From the NCBI RefSeq assembly GCF_000661915.1, contig NZ_CP007509.1, positions 4,601,501 through 4,665,500 of the forward strand: a DNA stretch of 64,000 bases, written 5' to 3'. The notes under the pieces were generated by a model. It ran no database searches, had not been told where the DNA came from, and was given only the letters and a program-made list of their open reading frames with translations. This DNA is from Stutzerimonas decontaminans. Lineage in GTDB: Bacteria > Pseudomonadota > Gammaproteobacteria > Pseudomonadales > Pseudomonadaceae. This document shows positions 1 to 8,215 of this stretch, in pieces. A program made the translations under genes and the position numbers. How positions within the stretch are numbered: the first letter of the stretch is position 1; every line of letters starts with the position of its first letter.

Positions 1-315
1 CAAGGTTAAGCAGTGCATCATTCAGATTACAACGAATCGGAGGACCGGCACGTTACCTTGTCTTTGAGTTCAACTGTTAAACAAAAACCTACCAGACCTT
101 CGGAGCCGCTTTTAGCCTCTGACCGGTAAACACGAATACAGTCGTTGTACAAATCACGACAGCACATCGCTCAAGTTAAAAAAGGTGGAACCGAACGATG
201 CCCTTACAGTTGAAATACCTCAGCAATGCAGACCCAATAATGCCCGCACATATTGCCATCACCCCTCAAGCCTGCCATAACCGCGCTTTCGCCATGACGC
301 TACAAGGATGTACCG
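1..315. other. Upstream non-coding stretch, no supported gene
   Basis: This stretch is visibly less GC-rich than the rest of the window and shows no open reading frame with convincing codon use. A 67-codon frame starting at 198 runs into the cytochrome leader in another frame and ends in low-complexity Gly/Arg/Ala, so it is not called. The final bases carry an AAGGA-type ribosome binding site at about 304-308, which serves the ATG at 316. It probably holds the promoter of the interrupted cytochrome gene, but no clear promoter boxes were identified. Confidence 0.5.
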
Positions 316-392
316 ATGCGATTGCTGCGCCAAGCCCTGGGGGCTGTCTTGTTGTTGGCCGTGCTGGCCGTGGGGGTCGGGCTGGCGGCGGC

Positions 393-410
393 AAAAACTG
401 AGTGCAACAC
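393..410 (+). repeat. Left terminal inverted repeat of the IS30 element
   Basis: Reads AAAAA followed by CTGAGTGCAACAC. The inner 13 bases match the reverse complement of the right end exactly; the outer five match at one position only. Confidence 0.8.
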
Positions 411-438
411 CTGACCTTTCCGGTACGGTGCTGCCCCC

Positions 439-1467
439 ATGTCTTATACCGAACTCAGCGTTGAAGAGCGCGCCACCATTCAAATCGGTCATGCCCAAGG
501 TTTCAGCCTGCGTGGGATTGCCTGCTTGATCAACCGATCCCCTTCGACCATCAGCCGGGAGCTGCGCCGCAATCGAGATGCCTGTGGTGGCTACTCGGCC
601 CGTGTAGCCCAACAGCAGATGCAAGCCCGCCGCCAGGTGTGTCGACCGATGCGAAAGCTGTTGCCGGGTAGCGAGCGCTTTGAGCTGGTGGTTCATATGC
701 TGCGTGAGCGTTTGTCTCCCGAGCAGATTGCCGGCAAGCTGCGCAGCATGAACATTCCCAGCCTCAGAGAGGCCTACGTCTGTCGTGAGACGATCTATAA
801 CGCGATCTATGCCCTGCCGGTCGGTGAACTGCGCAAGGAGCTGATCATCTGCCTGCGCCAAAGCAAGACGACGCGCAGGCCGCGCTCTGGCGGTGTGGAT
901 CGGCGCGGTCAGATCCCTGAGATGGTCAGTATTCATGTACGTCCGCCGGAGATCGAAGACCGGCTGATGCCAGGGCATTGGGAAGGCGACCTGATCAAGG
1001 GCAAGGCCAACGCCTCGTCTGTAGGTACGCTGGTGGAGCGCACCAGTGGCTACCTGATGCTGGTGAAGATGAACGACGCGACGGCGACCTCGGCGATGGA
1101 AGGCTTCAGTGCAGCGCTCAATGGCATGCCGCTGGCGATGCGCAAGAGCATGACCTACGACCAGGGCCGAGAAATGGCGCGGCATGCTGAAATCACTCAG
1201 CAGACCGGGGTGGCCATTTACTTCTGCGACCCGCACAGCCCTTGGCAGCGCGGCAGCAACGAAAACATCAATGGCTTGATCCGCCAGTACCTGCCCAAAG
1301 GCACAGACCTGTCGGTACACAGCCAGGAAGAACTGGATGCCATCGCACTGCAACTGAACATGCGCCCACGTAAGCGCTTCGACTTCAAATGCCCAATTGA
1401 AGTTATGGGCAAAGTGATGCAGGAAGCCATGGCTATGCGGCATGATGCGCCTGCTTCAATTCAATAA
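439..1467 (+). CDS. IS30-family transposase
   Basis: This 342-residue protein catalyses transposition of the surrounding element. Residues 1-45 form the helix-turn-helix typical of IS30 transposases (ELSVEERATIQ..., then SPSTISRELRRN). The catalytic integrase core has a DDE triad visible as D184 (WEGDLIKG), D241 (TYDQGREM) and E275 (SNENINGL). The D-x33-E spacing between the last two is as expected. Length is normal for the family and no frameshift or internal stop is present, so the element may still be active. The start lies 46 bp inside the left end and the stop 20 bp before the right end. It reads in the same direction as the gene it interrupts. Confidence 0.95.
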   Translation: MSYTELSVEERATIQIGHAQGFSLRGIACLINRSPSTISRELRRNRDACGGYSARVAQQQMQARRQVCRPMRKLLPGSERFELVVHMLRERLSPEQIAGKLRSMNIPSLREAYVCRETIYNAIYALPVGELRKELIICLRQSKTTRRPRSGGVDRRGQIPEMVSIHVRPPEIEDRLMPGHWEGDLIKGKANASSVGTLVERTSGYLMLVKMNDATATSAMEGFSAALNGMPLAMRKSMTYDQGREMARHAEITQQTGVAIYFCDPHSPWQRGSNENINGLIRQYLPKGTDLSVHSQEELDAIALQLNMRPRKRFDFKCPIEVMGKVMQEAMAMRHDAPASIQ

Positions 1468-1469
1468 CC

Positions 1470-1487
1470 GTGTTGCACTCAGCCCCT
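1470..1487 (+). repeat. Right terminal inverted repeat of the IS30 element
   Basis: Reads GTGTTGCACTCAG followed by CCCCT, the inverted counterpart of 393-410. Its first codon, GTG at 1470, happens to be in frame with the downstream cytochrome fragment. Confidence 0.8.
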
Positions 1488-3329
1488 GCAACCGCCCTGT
1501 ATTTTGTGGCCTACCCGAACTTTCCAGAGTACGAAGCGCCCGAGGCGCTGCATTATCTGGAGCAGTGGGACGCCACGCAGCGGCAGACCTACTACTACAC
1601 GCCGCAGGGCACCCAGGTTAAGGGGCTGGAGTACGACTGGTTCCGTGCGCTGGAACTGCCCTTCAGCCGGGACAAGTTCGCCACGCCGGACTACCTCGCC
1701 CGCTTCGGCTTTCTGGTCGATCCCGCGCAACAAGCCACCGCGCTGAACCCCGGCGACCTGCCGGTCGGCTTTGCCCGCCACGAGGATGATGAGACCGGTC
1801 GCGCCTATCTGGATGTGACCTGCGCGGCCTGCCACACCGGCGAGTTGCGCTACGGGGGGCAGGCCATTCGTATCGACGGTGGCGCGGCGATGCATTCGCT
1901 GGCCTCCACCGTGCCGACCCTGCGCGGTGGCGCCTTTGGCCAGGCGCTGGGCATGAGCATGGCCTTCACCTATTACAACCCGCTCAAGTTCCGTCGCTTC
2001 GCCGAGCAGGTGCTGGGCGAGCGTTACGAGCAGGACCGCGCGCAGTTGCGCCACGACTTCAAGCAGGTGCTCGACCGTCTGCTCGGCACCGCCTACAACG
2101 ACTGGCACCACGGGCTCTACCCCACCGAAGAAGGCTTCGGCCGTACCGATGCGTTTGGCCGCATCGCCAACAGCGTGTTCGGCGACGCCATCGATCCAGC
2201 AAACTACCGCGTGGCCAACGCGCCGGTGAACTACCCGCATCTGTGGGATATCTGGAAGTTCGACTGGGTGCAGTGGAACGGCTCGGCCATGCAGCCGATG
2301 GCACGCAATATCGGCGAGGCGCTGGGTGTTGGCGCCACGCTGCGGCTGCTGCACGAGAACGGCCAGCCCATCGCCGAAGCCGAGCGCTACGCATCGGGCG
2401 TTCGCGTACGCGACCTGCACAGGCTGGAAACCACTCTCATGCAGCTGGCCCCGCCTCGCTGGCCTGAAGACGTGCTGGGCGCGATCGATCTCAAACAGGC
2501 CAGCCTCGGTCGCGCGCTGTACAAGGAAAACTGCGCGCATTGCCACGACCCCAGGCCCAAGCCGGTCGACAAGCGTTTCGCTGCCGAACGTGACCCCGAG
2601 TGGCGCGTGAAGGTGATCCCCACCTCCTTCGTCGGTACCGATCCGACCACAGCCGACAATATTGCCGACCACCGCTTCGACCTGACCCGCCTGGGCTGGA
2701 CTCAGGACGAGCTGGATCGTCTGGACGTCCAGCTGTATGGCGCGCCATCCGGCCCGCTCGATCTCGCCAGCCTGTCCAGCGCCAAGGGGCTGGCCTATAT
2801 CACCGCCTATGTCGAGGAGCGCGCCTACCGTGACGCCGGCATCGACGAGACCGAGCGCGCGGAATTCGACGGCTTCGGCCTGCCGATCGGCGTGCAGGAA
2901 CTGCGCGGCTACAAGGCACGCCCGCTGGACGGCATCTGGGCGACGCCGCCCTTCCTGCACAACGGCTCGGTGCCGACGCTGTTCCAGTTGTTGTCGCCGG
3001 TTGCCGAACGGCAGAAGCAGTTCTGGGTCGGCAGCCGCGAATACGATCCACAGCACCTGGGCATCCGCACCGAGCGCTTCGACGGCGGCTTTCTGCTGAA
3101 TACCGCCATCACCGGCAACAGCAACCGCGGCCATGAATTCCGCGCCGGCTGTCGCGGCAATGGCGTGATCGGCCGGGCATTGGCACCGCATGAGCGCTGG
3201 GCGCTGGTCGAGTACCTCAAAGTGCTCGGCGATCCCCGCTTCGAACCGCACCTCGAGGAACTGCCGGCGCGCCCCCACAACCCCGGCCCACGCTGCCCCT
3301 GAACTGCCCTTCGCACAAGGATCTGCCTC

Positions 3330-4466
3330 ATGCTGACAAGACTCTGGCTCTGGATCGGCCGCCTGCTGGGCCGGCTGCTGCTTGCCATTACCATCCTGGG
3401 CCTGGCCGGCTGGGCGATTGCCGCCGTGCACTTTCACCTCACCCATCGTGGCCCCGTCTCCAGCGAAGAAGCCATCGCGCCGAGCGAAGCGGCCGACACC
3501 CAGGCGATCATCGCCGACGCCATTGCCGTGGTGGAGCAGCACAGCGAGAACACCCGTGTGCTGCGCGACGCCCATGCCAAGGCCCACGGCTGCGTTCGTG
3601 CCGAAGTCAGCGTGCGCGCCGACCTGGAGCCCATGCTGCGTCAGGGCGTTTTCAGCGAGCCGGGCAAGACCTGGCAGGCTTGGGTGAGGCTGTCCAACGG
3701 CAACGCCTACCCGCAGTTCGACCGCATCCGGGATGCCCGCGGTATGGCGATCAAGCTGCTCGACGTGCCGGGGGAAAAGCTCAGCCGCGACCCGCGCCAC
3801 GCCGGCGAGCAGGACTTCGTGATGTTCAACCACCCGGTGTTCTTCGTCCGCGACGTCGCCGAATACCGCAGCAATTTCGCCGCCCAGGCGCAGGGCAAGA
3901 AGGCGCTGGCGTTCTTCCCCAGCATCGATCCGCGCAGCTGGGAGCTGCGCCATCTCTTTATCGCGTTACAGACCCTGGCGCCTGCACCGGAAAGCCCGGT
4001 TGCCACCACCTACAGCTCGGTGGCGCCGTACAAGCTCGGTCCGCACAACATCAAGTACCGGGTCATCCCAACACCGGAAAACTGCCCAACCTACCAACTG
4101 CCCGAGCAGAATCGCGACCTGCCGAATTTCCTGCGCAGCGCGCTTTACCAGCAGCTGTCCCTCGACCGCGCCCCCGCCTGCTTCGCCCTGCAGGTGCAGC
4201 GGCAGAACGCCGAGCATTACATGCCCATCGAGGACACCAGCATCGAGTGGGACGAAGCCATCGCGCCATTCGAGACGGTCGCAGACATCCATCTGCCGCC
4301 GCAGGACTTCGACAGCCCCGAGCAGAACCTCGCCTGCGACAACCTCAGCTTCGACCCCTGGCACGCGCTGCCGGAACATCGCCCCATCGGCGGCATCAAT
4401 CGGCTGCGCAAGGCGGTGTACGAGGCGATCAGCAGCTATCGGCTCGAGCGTAACGGCGCACTTTGA
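3330..4466 (+). CDS. Membrane-anchored catalase-family protein
   Basis: A 378-residue haem-catalase-fold protein. Residues about 8-32 form an uncleaved hydrophobic N-terminal segment (LLGRLLLAITILGLAGWAIAA), so the enzyme domain should face the periplasm. Catalase-like core elements are visible: RLSNGNAYPQFD, DARGMAIKLLD and FVMFNHPVFFVRD. It is shorter than classical catalases (about 480 or more residues) and belongs to the divergent catalase-like group whose peroxidase, catalase or lipid-modifying roles are mostly untested. It lies 27 bp after the interrupted di-heme cytochrome, and the two probably form one operon, so the IS element may also lower its expression. Substrate unknown. Confidence 0.85.
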   Translation: MLTRLWLWIGRLLGRLLLAITILGLAGWAIAAVHFHLTHRGPVSSEEAIAPSEAADTQAIIADAIAVVEQHSENTRVLRDAHAKAHGCVRAEVSVRADLEPMLRQGVFSEPGKTWQAWVRLSNGNAYPQFDRIRDARGMAIKLLDVPGEKLSRDPRHAGEQDFVMFNHPVFFVRDVAEYRSNFAAQAQGKKALAFFPSIDPRSWELRHLFIALQTLAPAPESPVATTYSSVAPYKLGPHNIKYRVIPTPENCPTYQLPEQNRDLPNFLRSALYQQLSLDRAPACFALQVQRQNAEHYMPIEDTSIEWDEAIAPFETVADIHLPPQDFDSPEQNLACDNLSFDPWHALPEHRPIGGINRLRKAVYEAISSYRLERNGAL

Positions 4467-4610
4467 CACGATCGTCGTGGTCCATGGATCAGCAGCCGAC
4501 GCCTGCCGCCGATTGCCGACCCAGGGCCACCTGATCCTGTCTTGCCGGGCAGAGCCCTGCTAGCATCAATCAGGTTCCCATCGCCCGACATAGGCACCCG
4601 TTTGCAGCAG

Positions 4611-5759
4611 ATGAGCGCCACCCTGTCCTCGTCTCCCGGTTCGGTGACCCTTGATCAAGGGGTTTCGCCATTGCGGGCGCGCATCGTCGGTGACTGGACC
4701 CTCGCCCATTACGCAGCACTGCGTCGAGAGGTGCAGCGGCTCAGGGCGCGGATCGACGAGCGCAGCCAGATCGAGCTGGGCGGGCTGGGTGCCCTGGATA
4801 CGGCAGGCGCTGGCCTGCTGGTGGAGCTGCTGGGCCGCGAGCGCATCGCTGCCATCGAAGCCTGGGCGCCGCAGTTGCCGGCCGAACGCCTGGCGCTGCT
4901 GCGCACCGTCGCCACCGCCCTGGATAAGCCGGACATCGCCGAGCCGCCCCGCGGCTATGCCTTTGGCGATGTGCTGGCACATATCGGCCGCACCGTAGCG
5001 GCGATATGGAAACAGCAGCGCGCCCTGCTCGGCTTCATTGGCCTGACCCTGCAGACGCTGTTGCTGACGCTGCCACGGCCGCGGCGCTGGCGGCTGACCT
5101 CACTGGCTGTGCATATCGAGCAGACCGGGCTGGACGCGGTGCCGATCGTCGCGCTCCTGACTTTTCTGGTCGGCGCAGTGGTGGCGTTTCTCGGCGCGAC
5201 CGTACTCGCCGACTTCGGCGCGACCATCTACACCGTCAACCTGGTGGGTTTCTCCTTCCTGCGCGAGTTCGGCGTGCTGCTGGCGGCGATCCTGCTCGCC
5301 GGACGCAGCGCCAGCGCCTTCGCCGCGCAGATCGGCTCGATGAAATCCAATGAAGAGATCGACGCCATCCGCACCCTCGGCCTGAGCCCGATCGAGCTGC
5401 TGGTGCTGCCACGGGTGCTGGCGATGCTGATCACCCTGCCGATCCTGACCTTCGTCGGCATGCTCAGCGGCATCGCCGGCGGGCTGGTGGTTTGCGTGCT
5501 GGCGCTGGACATCTCCCCGACCATGTTCTTCACCATCATGGCGCGCGATATTGCCGTCAGCCATTTCCTCGTCGGGCTGGCCAAGGCGCCTGTGTTCGCC
5601 TTCGTCATCGCGGTAATTGGCTGCCTGGAGGGCTTCAAGGTCAGCGGCAGCGCGCAGTCGGTGGGCGAGCACACCACCTCCAGCGTGGTCCAGGCGATTT
5701 TCATGGTGATCTTGCTGGACGCCATCGCCGCAATGTTCTTCATGGAGATGGGCTGGTGA
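4611..5759 (+). CDS. MlaE-type ABC transporter permease with N-terminal STAS domain
   Basis: A 382-residue inner-membrane permease of the Mla/MCE lipid transport type. Residues about 12-110 resemble a STAS domain (IELGGLGALDTAGAGLLVEL). The remainder is the MlaE/YrbE permease with five or so membrane spans and the family signature around GRSASAFAAQIGSMKSNEEI. The ATG at 4611 was chosen over a TTG at 4542 because it starts just before the STAS domain; neither has a strong ribosome site. The stop overlaps the GTG start of the ATPase gene. It is the first gene of a four-gene operon matching the permease, ATPase, MCE protein and lipoprotein order found at PA3211-PA3214 in P. aeruginosa. Confidence 0.88.
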   Translation: MSATLSSSPGSVTLDQGVSPLRARIVGDWTLAHYAALRREVQRLRARIDERSQIELGGLGALDTAGAGLLVELLGRERIAAIEAWAPQLPAERLALLRTVATALDKPDIAEPPRGYAFGDVLAHIGRTVAAIWKQQRALLGFIGLTLQTLLLTLPRPRRWRLTSLAVHIEQTGLDAVPIVALLTFLVGAVVAFLGATVLADFGATIYTVNLVGFSFLREFGVLLAAILLAGRSASAFAAQIGSMKSNEEIDAIRTLGLSPIELLVLPRVLAMLITLPILTFVGMLSGIAGGLVVCVLALDISPTMFFTIMARDIAVSHFLVGLAKAPVFAFVIAVIGCLEGFKVSGSAQSVGEHTTSSVVQAIFMVILLDAIAAMFFMEMGW

Positions 5760-6538
5760 CCAACGACGCGCTGATCCAGGTACGCGGGCTGGTCAATCGT
5801 TTTGGCAGCCAGACCGTGCACGAGAATCTCGACCTGGACATCCGCCGTGGCGAGATTCTCGGCGTGGTCGGCGGCTCGGGCACCGGCAAGTCGGTGCTGC
5901 TGCGCAGCATCGTCGGCCTGCGCCGGCCCAACGCCGGCAGCGTAACGGTATTTGGCGAGAACCTGCTGGAGCTGTCGGCCGAGCGCCGCTCGCAGGTGGA
6001 GCGGCGCTTCGGCGTATTGTTCCAGCGCGGCGCGCTGTTCACCTCATTGAATCTGCAGGAGAACGTCGCCCTGCCGCTGATCGAACACGCCGGGCTCGAC
6101 CGCCGCGACGCCGAGCACTTGGCGCGGCTGAAGCTGGCACTGGCCGGCCTGCCGGCGGATGCCGCTTGCAAATATCCCGACGAGCTGTCCGGCGGCATGG
6201 TCAAGCGCGCCGCCCTGGCTCGGGCGCTGGCGCTCGACCCTGAGGTGCTGTTTCTCGACGAGCCCACCGCCGGCCTCGACCCCATCGGCGCGGCGGCTTT
6301 CGACCAGCTGATCCTGACGCTGCGCGACGCGCTGGGTCTGAGCGTGTTTCTGGTGACCCACGATCTGGATACGCTCTACACCATCTGCGACCGGGTCGCC
6401 GTGCTGTCGCGCAAGCGCGTGCTGGTGGCCGATCGACTGGAGGTGGTGGAAGCCACCGACGACGCCTGGATTCGCGACTACTTCCATGGCCCGCGTGGCC
6501 GGGCGGCGCAACAGGCTGCCGACTTGCAGGAGAACTGA
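5756..6538 (+). CDS. MlaF-type ABC transporter ATP-binding protein
   Basis: A 260-residue ATPase. Walker A is GGSGTGKS, the signature LSGGMVKRAALARA (the LSGGM form is typical of MlaF), and Walker B VLFLDEPTAGLDP, followed by the switch histidine in LVTHDLD. It starts at a GTG overlapping the permease stop by 3 bases, so translation is coupled. It is predicted to power lipid movement between the membranes together with the STAS-MlaE permease, the MCE protein and the lipoprotein. Confidence 0.9.
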   Translation: MTNDALIQVRGLVNRFGSQTVHENLDLDIRRGEILGVVGGSGTGKSVLLRSIVGLRRPNAGSVTVFGENLLELSAERRSQVERRFGVLFQRGALFTSLNLQENVALPLIEHAGLDRRDAEHLARLKLALAGLPADAACKYPDELSGGMVKRAALARALALDPEVLFLDEPTAGLDPIGAAAFDQLILTLRDALGLSVFLVTHDLDTLYTICDRVAVLSRKRVLVADRLEVVEATDDAWIRDYFHGPRGRAAQQAADLQEN

Positions 6539-6539
6539 C

Positions 6540-7478
6540 ATGGAAACCCGCGCCCATCACGTGCTGATCGGCCTGTTCACCGTACTGGCAGTCGGCGGCG
6601 CCCTGCTGTTCGCCCTCTGGCTTGGCAAGTCGAGCATGGACCGCGAGTACAACTACTACGAGATCAGCTTCAATCGCGCGGTCAGCGGGCTGTCCAATGG
6701 CAGCTCGGTGGAGTACAGCGGCATCAAGGTCGGTGACGTCGAAGCGCTGTGGCTGGAGCCGGACGACCCACGCAAGGTGCGGGCGCGCATCCGCGTGTAT
6801 TCCGGCACACCGATCAAGCAGGACACCCGAGCGCGCCTGGCGCTGGCCAACATCACCGGCAGCATGATCATCCAGCTGCACAGCGGCACGCCGCAGAGCC
6901 CGCCACTGGAGGGCAAGCGCGGCGAGCCGCCACTGATCATCGCCGATCCATCGCCGCTGAGCGCGCTATTGGAGAACGGCGAAGACCTGATGACCAACAT
7001 CAACAACCTGCTGCGCAGCGCCAACCTGATGCTCTCCGAGGACAATGCCGGTCGCATCGGCCGCACCCTGGCCAATCTGGAACAGGCGACCAGCGTGCTG
7101 GCCGAACAACGGGGCGACCTCAGCCAGGCCCTGACCCAGCTCGGCCAACTGGGGCAGCAGACCAACACCGCACTGGCGGAAATCACTCGCCTGACGCAGA
7201 ACGCCAACGGTCTGATCGACGAGGAGGGGCGCCAGCTGCTGAGCCGCGCCGGCGAGTCGATGGCTGCGCTGGAGCGTGCCACGTCGCGCCTGGACACGCT
7301 GCTGAGCGACAACCAGGGCGCGCTGAACAACGGCCTGCAGGGCTTCAGCGACCTCGGTCCGGCAATCAATGAACTGCGCGGCACCCTCGGGGCGCTGCGT
7401 CGTGTCACCCAGCGCCTCGAAGACAACCCGAGCGGCTTCCTGCTCGGTCGCGAGAAGATCCAGGAGTTCACCCCATGA
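6540..7478 (+). CDS. MlaD/MCE-domain periplasmic lipid-binding protein
   Basis: A 312-residue protein with one N-terminal membrane helix (residues about 8-28, HVLIGLFTVLAVGGALLFAL) and an MCE domain at about 40-150, including the SGLSNGSSVEYSGIKVGDVE motif typical of the family. A long helical C-terminal part follows, rich in Leu, Asn and Gln, probably the coiled tunnel or bridge region. The start lies 1 bp after the ATPase stop, and its end overlaps the next gene by 4 bp (ATGA). It is predicted to form a hexamer in the periplasm. Confidence 0.9.
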   Translation: METRAHHVLIGLFTVLAVGGALLFALWLGKSSMDREYNYYEISFNRAVSGLSNGSSVEYSGIKVGDVEALWLEPDDPRKVRARIRVYSGTPIKQDTRARLALANITGSMIIQLHSGTPQSPPLEGKRGEPPLIIADPSPLSALLENGEDLMTNINNLLRSANLMLSEDNAGRIGRTLANLEQATSVLAEQRGDLSQALTQLGQLGQQTNTALAEITRLTQNANGLIDEEGRQLLSRAGESMAALERATSRLDTLLSDNQGALNNGLQGFSDLGPAINELRGTLGALRRVTQRLEDNPSGFLLGREKIQEFTP

Positions 7479-8098
7479 GCCGCATAGCGCAGATCCGTTC
7501 CTTCGCCCTCGCGACGCTGCTCGGCGCGCTCTCGGCCTGCACGCTGCTGCCAGAAGCGGAGCCTATCCGGGTCTACCTGCTGCCGATCACGGACGCACCC
7601 ACAAACCAATCCGCTACGCCGCTGCAGCAGGCGCTGCGCATCCACACCCCACATGCCAGCCGTATCCTTGCCGGGCCACGCATCGCCGTGGTGCCGGATG
7701 GCAACCAGATCAGCAGCTATCAGGGCGCGCGCTGGGGCGATGCCGCGCCGACACTGCTGCGCGATCGGCTAATCGAACAGTTCAGACAGAGCGGAACGAC
7801 GCCGGTGAGCAGCGAAGACAGCAACCTGTTCGCCGAGCTGGAGCTGTTCAGCGATCTGAGGGCATTTCAAAGCGAATACATCGACGGCCGCCCTCATGTG
7901 CGGATCCGTCTCGACGCGCAGCTCGCCTCGACCGCTGACCAGCGGATTCTCGCCAGTCGCCGCTTCGACATTCTCCAGCCCGCCCACAGCCCACAACTGG
8001 AAAGCGTCGTCGATGCCTTCGCCCAGGCCAGCGACGAGCTGAGTCAGCAGTTGCAAGGTTGGGTCGTGGCGGTAGCAAAAAGCCATCCCGCGCAGTGA
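7475..8098 (+). CDS. ABC-type transport auxiliary lipoprotein (MlaB/PqiC-like position)
   Basis: A 207-residue lipoprotein with a signal peptide ending in a lipobox (LGALSAC, Cys at about residue 22). It is followed by the short beta-rich ABC-type transport auxiliary (PqiC-like) domain ending near VVAVAKSHPAQ. This type of protein sits in the outer membrane and contacts the MCE component. Translation is coupled to the MCE gene by ATGA overlap. It is the last gene of the lipid transport operon; no MlaC-like soluble carrier is present here. Confidence 0.85.
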   Translation: MSRIAQIRSFALATLLGALSACTLLPEAEPIRVYLLPITDAPTNQSATPLQQALRIHTPHASRILAGPRIAVVPDGNQISSYQGARWGDAAPTLLRDRLIEQFRQSGTTPVSSEDSNLFAELELFSDLRAFQSEYIDGRPHVRIRLDAQLASTADQRILASRRFDILQPAHSPQLESVVDAFAQASDELSQQLQGWVVAVAKSHPAQ

Positions 8099-8215
8099 AA
8101 ACCGGCGAAAAAGTCGATTAAAGGCGCTGAACCGCAGTTTTATTGACGCAGGCTAAACGCAAGCTTCATGGCAATCGCTTAGCATGCGAACTATCGCTTC
8201 ACGTAAGGAACGCTC

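Larger units (their letters stand above)
393..1487 (+). mobile_element. IS30-family insertion sequence (1095 bp)
   Basis: The element holds one transposase gene (439-1467) and is bounded by imperfect 18-bp terminal inverted repeats sharing 14 positions, including the inner 13 (CTGAGTGCAACAC). It is flanked by a 2-bp direct repeat GC (391-392 and 1488-1489), the short target duplication expected of IS30-family elements. Excising the element with one GC copy exactly restores the reading frame of the host cytochrome gene. This fixes the boundaries and points to a simple and fairly recent insertion with no later deletion. The exact ends could move by one or two bases because of the A-run on the left. 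Confidence 0.88.
316..3302 (+). pseudogene. Di-heme c-type cytochrome (cytochrome c peroxidase/RoxA-like), interrupted by IS30 element
   Basis: Bases 316-390 encode 25 codons of an N-terminal hydrophobic signal/anchor (MRLLRQALGAVLLLAVLAVG...). The rest of the protein continues from 1488 after the insertion. Removing 393-1487 and one copy of the 2-bp GC duplication restores one frame of about 629 residues. That protein has two haem-binding CxxCH motifs, CAACH at about residue 137 and CAHCH at about 374. It resembles the large periplasmic di-heme cytochromes annotated as cytochrome c peroxidase or rubber-oxygenase-like. The major fragment is open from a GTG at 1470 inside the IS end to 3302, but it lacks an export signal, so haem attachment in the periplasm is unlikely. 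The family assignment rests on the haem motifs, length and remembered Pseudomonas homologues. The catalase-like gene follows 27 bp downstream and is probably its operon partner. Confidence 0.85.

Noticed and set aside
198..401. Small + strand frame of 67 codons before the cytochrome leader
   Set aside because: It ends in low-complexity Gly/Arg/Ala sequence, overlaps the cytochrome leader in another frame and runs into the IS end; no family resemblance.
259..1443. Long minus-strand open frame (394 codons) across the IS element
   Set aside because: It is antisense to the well-supported transposase gene, and its product is rich in His, Arg and Gln with no domain, as expected from reading a high-GC gene backwards.
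1479..3953. Minus-strand open frame of 824 codons
   Set aside because: It lies opposite two genes with clear haem and catalase motifs; its length only reflects lack of stops in high-GC antisense frames.
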